Below are positions 5,501-7,880 of a DNA stretch of 7,880 nt, piece after piece. The notes beneath the pieces were generated by a model. That model saw only the letters and a list, made by a program, of their open reading frames with translations, had not been told where the DNA came from and did not search any database. The translations under genes and the position numbers were made by a program. The DNA comes from JBILCM01 sp044353165 (lineage in GTDB: Bacteria > Bacillota > Bacilli > Paenibacillales > YIM-B00363): contig JBILCM010000098.1 in assembly GCA_044353165.1 (NCBI GenBank), positions 1 through 7,880 of the forward strand. The letters are read 5' to 3'. The stretch's first letter is position 1. Each line of letters starts with the position of its first letter.

Positions 5501-6766
5501 ATGACAGACAAGCTTATGATTGTAGGCGGACGGCCTTTGCGTGGAACAGTCACAATCAGCGGCGCCAAGAATAGCGCAGTCGCATTGATTCCTGCCGCGA
5601 TGCTTGCGGAAACGACGGTTGTTCTTGAGAATCTGCCGAATATTAGCGATGTGTTGATCTACTCGGAACTCATGCAGGAGCTGGGTGCGAAGATTGATTT
5701 TCACGAAGGCACCATGACGATCGACCCCAGCGCATTAACTTGGAAGCCGCTCACGAATGGGAATGTCAAGAAATTAAGGGCTTCTTATTATTTAATGGGA
5801 GCCATGTTAGGTCGGTTTGGTGAAGCGATTATAGGGATGCCAGGTGGCTGCAACTTTGAGCCCCGACCCATTGATCAACATATCAAGGGATTCGATTCCC
5901 TAGGGGCTACCGTGATGAATGAACATGGTTCAATTCACGTGAAGTCGCAAGGTTTGAAGGGGACGAAAATTTATTTGGATGTAGCAAGCGTTGGAGCAAC
6001 CATCAATATTATGCTTGCGGCGGCTCGCGCGCAAGGCATCACCATCATTGATAATGCGGCAAAAGAGCCTGAAATTATAGATGTGGCAACGTTACTTAGT
6101 TCAATGGGGGCCAGGATTAAAGGCGCAGGGACCGAAACAATCCGCATCGAAGGTGTCTCGAGATTGCTAGGTTGTCGCCATTCGATTATCCCCGACCGGA
6201 TTCAAGCGGGCACATATATGATTGCAGCTGCTGCAACAGCTGGAGATGTTACCATCGATAATATCATACCTAAACATATGGAAGCTTTATCGGCCAAGCT
6301 CCAAGAGATGGGCGCTCATGTTTATGTGATGGACGAATCCATCCGTGTGATAGGTCAACAACAATATGAGAATATTGATGTTAAAGCACTCGTATATCCG
6401 GGGTTTGCGACGGATTTGCAGTCACCGATGACGAGCTTGTTGATGCGGGCGAAAGGTGTTAGCATTCTAACGGATTTGGTATATAGCAATCGATTTAAAC
6501 ATGTTCCTGAGTTACAACGCATGGGTGCAAATATTCGAGTTGAGGGACGGTCAGCAATCATCCAAAACTGTACGTTGCATGGAGCGAAAGTGAAAGCAAC
6601 CGATTTGAGGGCCGGTGCATCTCTGGTGATTGCGGCATTGATGGTTTCTGATGGGGGCGTTACCGAAATATCCGGTTTTGAGTATATCCAACGCGGATAT
6701 GACCAGCTGATTGAGAATTTGACGCGGTTAGGTGCTGAGGTATGGCTTGAGGCAGAAGACGACTGA
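5501..6766 (+). CDS. murA: UDP-N-acetylglucosamine 1-carboxyvinyltransferase (MurA2/MurAB type)
   Basis: Transfers enolpyruvate from phosphoenolpyruvate to UDP-N-acetylglucosamine, the first committed step of peptidoglycan synthesis in the cytoplasm. The 421-residue protein is full length for the family. Lys23-Asn24 in SGAKNSA binds substrate, Arg93 lies in KLRASYYLMGAMLGRF, and the active-site loop GMPGGCNFEPRPIDQHIKG carries Cys117, so it should be fosfomycin-sensitive in principle. VYPGFATDLQSPMTSLL and IIPDRIQAGTYMIAAAA are conserved internal segments of the EPSP-synthase-like fold. Its sequence and place before rho match murAB (murZ) of Bacillus, the second of the two MurA paralogues in many Firmicutes; the other would lie elsewhere. 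The C-terminus is shorter than in B. subtilis MurAB. The ATG at 5501 has GGGAGG ten bases upstream. Confidence 0.97.
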   Translation: MTDKLMIVGGRPLRGTVTISGAKNSAVALIPAAMLAETTVVLENLPNISDVLIYSELMQELGAKIDFHEGTMTIDPSALTWKPLTNGNVKKLRASYYLMGAMLGRFGEAIIGMPGGCNFEPRPIDQHIKGFDSLGATVMNEHGSIHVKSQGLKGTKIYLDVASVGATINIMLAAARAQGITIIDNAAKEPEIIDVATLLSSMGARIKGAGTETIRIEGVSRLLGCRHSIIPDRIQAGTYMIAAAATAGDVTIDNIIPKHMEALSAKLQEMGAHVYVMDESIRVIGQQQYENIDVKALVYPGFATDLQSPMTSLLMRAKGVSILTDLVYSNRFKHVPELQRMGANIRVEGRSAIIQNCTLHGAKVKATDLRAGASLVIAALMVSDGGVTEISGFEYIQRGYDQLIENLTRLGAEVWLEAEDD

Positions 6767-6787
6767 TTAGATTGTTGTGCTTTCGTC

Positions 6788-6793
6788 TATAAT
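6788..6793 (+). promoter_or_regulatory. Possible -10 box of a rho promoter
   Basis: A perfect TATAAT lies 21 bases after the murA stop and 27 bases before the rho ATG. No convincing -35 box is present 16-18 bases upstream, and there is no TGn extension. rho may instead be transcribed from further upstream, because no terminator follows murA. Confidence 0.4.
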
Positions 6794-6820
6794 GTATTTG
6801 GAATGGGGTGGTTATTTCAC

Positions 6821-7880
6821 ATGGATCTCAACTTAGCCGAGTTAGAAGTGCTGAAGTTGACTGAGTTGTACAAGCTGGCCAAAAAACATCAAATTGCTCA
6901 TGGTCAGTTGAAGAAGAAAGAGCTTATTTTTGCAATTCTTAGGGCGCAAGCAGAAAAATCCGGACTTATGTTCATGCAGGGTGTTCTCGAAATTTTACCT
7001 GAAGGTTTTGGGTTTCTCCGACCGATCAATTACTTGCCGAGCTCCGAAGATATTTACATTTCCGCATCGCAAATCCGAAGATTTGACCTTCGAACAGGCG
7101 ACCTCGTTTCTGGCAAATGCAGACCTCCGAAAGAATCTGAACGATATTTTGGTCTGCTCCATGTAGAAGCTGTGAATGGTGAAAATCCCGAGACTGCGTC
7201 AGAAAGACCGCATTTCCCCGCGCTAACTCCATTGTATCCCAAAGAGAAGATTGTCTTGGAAACAACTCCGAACGATTTATCCACCCGATTAATGGATTTA
7301 TTCTCACCCGTTGGGTTAGGACAGAGAGGATTGATCGTAGCTCCTCCCAAAGCAGGAAAGACGCTACTACTGAAAAAAATCGCCAACAGTATTTCTGTGA
7401 ATTATCCCGATATCAAGTTGTTCATTTTGTTGATCGATGAACGGCCGGAAGAAGTTACCGACATGCAACGTTCTGTCAATGCCGAGGTTGTTTACTCCAC
7501 ATTCGATGAGTTGCCGGAAAACCATATTAAAGTTGCTGAACTTGTCCTTGAGCGGGCTTTGCGTTTAATTGAACATAAGAAAGATGTTGTGATTTTGCTT
7601 GATAGCATCACGCGTTTAGCACGTGCTTACAACCTTGTCATTCCGCCGTCCGGCCGCACGTTGTCGGGGGGGATCGATCCGGGCGCCTTTCACCGGCCCA
7701 AACGATTTTTCGGTGCTGCGCGTAATGTCGAAGAAGGCGGCAGCTTGACGATATTGGCTACAGCACTGATCGAGACAGGCTCCCGCATGGATGACGTCAT
7801 CTACGAGGAATTCAAAGGCACCGGGAACATGGAGTTACATCTCGACCGAAGACTTGCGGAGCGCAGAATTTTCCCAGCCA
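6821..7880 (+). CDS. rho: Transcription termination factor Rho (partial, C-terminus cut by window edge)
   Basis: A hexameric RNA-dependent ATPase that ends transcription by pulling nascent RNA from polymerase. The visible 353 residues are open to the edge; family members run about 420. An N-terminal helical domain (1-48) is followed by the cold-shock-like RNA-binding domain with the RNP motif GFGFLR at 62-67. The ATPase domain has Walker A APPKAGKT (174-181), Walker B VILLDSITRLARAYN (257-271), the Q-loop around 280-290 and the R-loop with GTGNMELHLDRR at 333-344. The N-terminus is compact, without the long insertions found in actinobacterial Rho. Its Q-loop reads GGIDPGAFHRPKR where Bacillales usually have PAALHRPKR. 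The ATG at 6821 has GGGGTGG nine bases upstream. It directly follows murA; B. subtilis has glpX between them. Confidence 0.97.
   Translation, partial: MDLNLAELEVLKLTELYKLAKKHQIAHGQLKKKELIFAILRAQAEKSGLMFMQGVLEILPEGFGFLRPINYLPSSEDIYISASQIRRFDLRTGDLVSGKCRPPKESERYFGLLHVEAVNGENPETASERPHFPALTPLYPKEKIVLETTPNDLSTRLMDLFSPVGLGQRGLIVAPPKAGKTLLLKKIANSISVNYPDIKLFILLIDERPEEVTDMQRSVNAEVVYSTFDELPENHIKVAELVLERALRLIEHKKDVVILLDSITRLARAYNLVIPPSGRTLSGGIDPGAFHRPKRFFGAARNVEEGGSLTILATALIETGSRMDDVIYEEFKGTGNMELHLDRRLAERRIFPA

Overview
The window is a chromosomal housekeeping block from an endospore-forming Firmicute of the order Bacillales. The evidence is the gene order (argS end, rpoE, pyrG, spo0F, fba, murA, rho), which broadly matches the Bacillus subtilis rpoE-pyrG-spo0F-fbaA-murAB-rho region; a Spo0F that matches the remembered B. 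subtilis protein residue for residue at its active site; and a sigma-H type promoter in front of spo0F. No family can be fixed from sequence alone; a Paenibacillaceae- or Alicyclobacillaceae-like lineage is a guess.

Layout. Bases 2-94 are the last 30 codons of argS. A subtilisin-family (S8) protease gene lies on the minus strand (1207 to 104), its stop only 9 bases from the argS stop. About 330 bases follow without a convincing gene, containing a strong hairpin nested in a possible larger RNA fold. rpoE (RNA polymerase delta) follows on the plus strand. Just after its stop come a near-consensus sigma-A promoter, a GGGC start site and an intrinsic terminator, all before the pyrG start. This is the layout of the CTP-sensing pyrG attenuator known from B. 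subtilis. pyrG ends at a second intrinsic terminator, followed by a candidate Spo0A box, a sigma-H promoter and spo0F. Then come fba with its own extended -10 promoter and a GTG start, murA (murAB/murZ type) with a possible masked ribosome binding site, and rho, which runs off the right edge after 353 codons.

How the genes relate. This is a set of separately promoted core genes, not a single pathway: transcription (rpoE, rho), CTP supply (pyrG), the sporulation phosphorelay (spo0F), glycolysis (fba) and peptidoglycan precursor synthesis (murA). tal and glpX, which sit between fbaA, murAB and rho in B. subtilis, are absent here. The S8 protease is the only accessory-looking gene. I see no mobile element, CRISPR array, tRNA, rRNA or clearly new multi-gene system. 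The most informative content is regulatory: the pyrG leader, the spo0F promoter and the unexplained rpoE upstream region.
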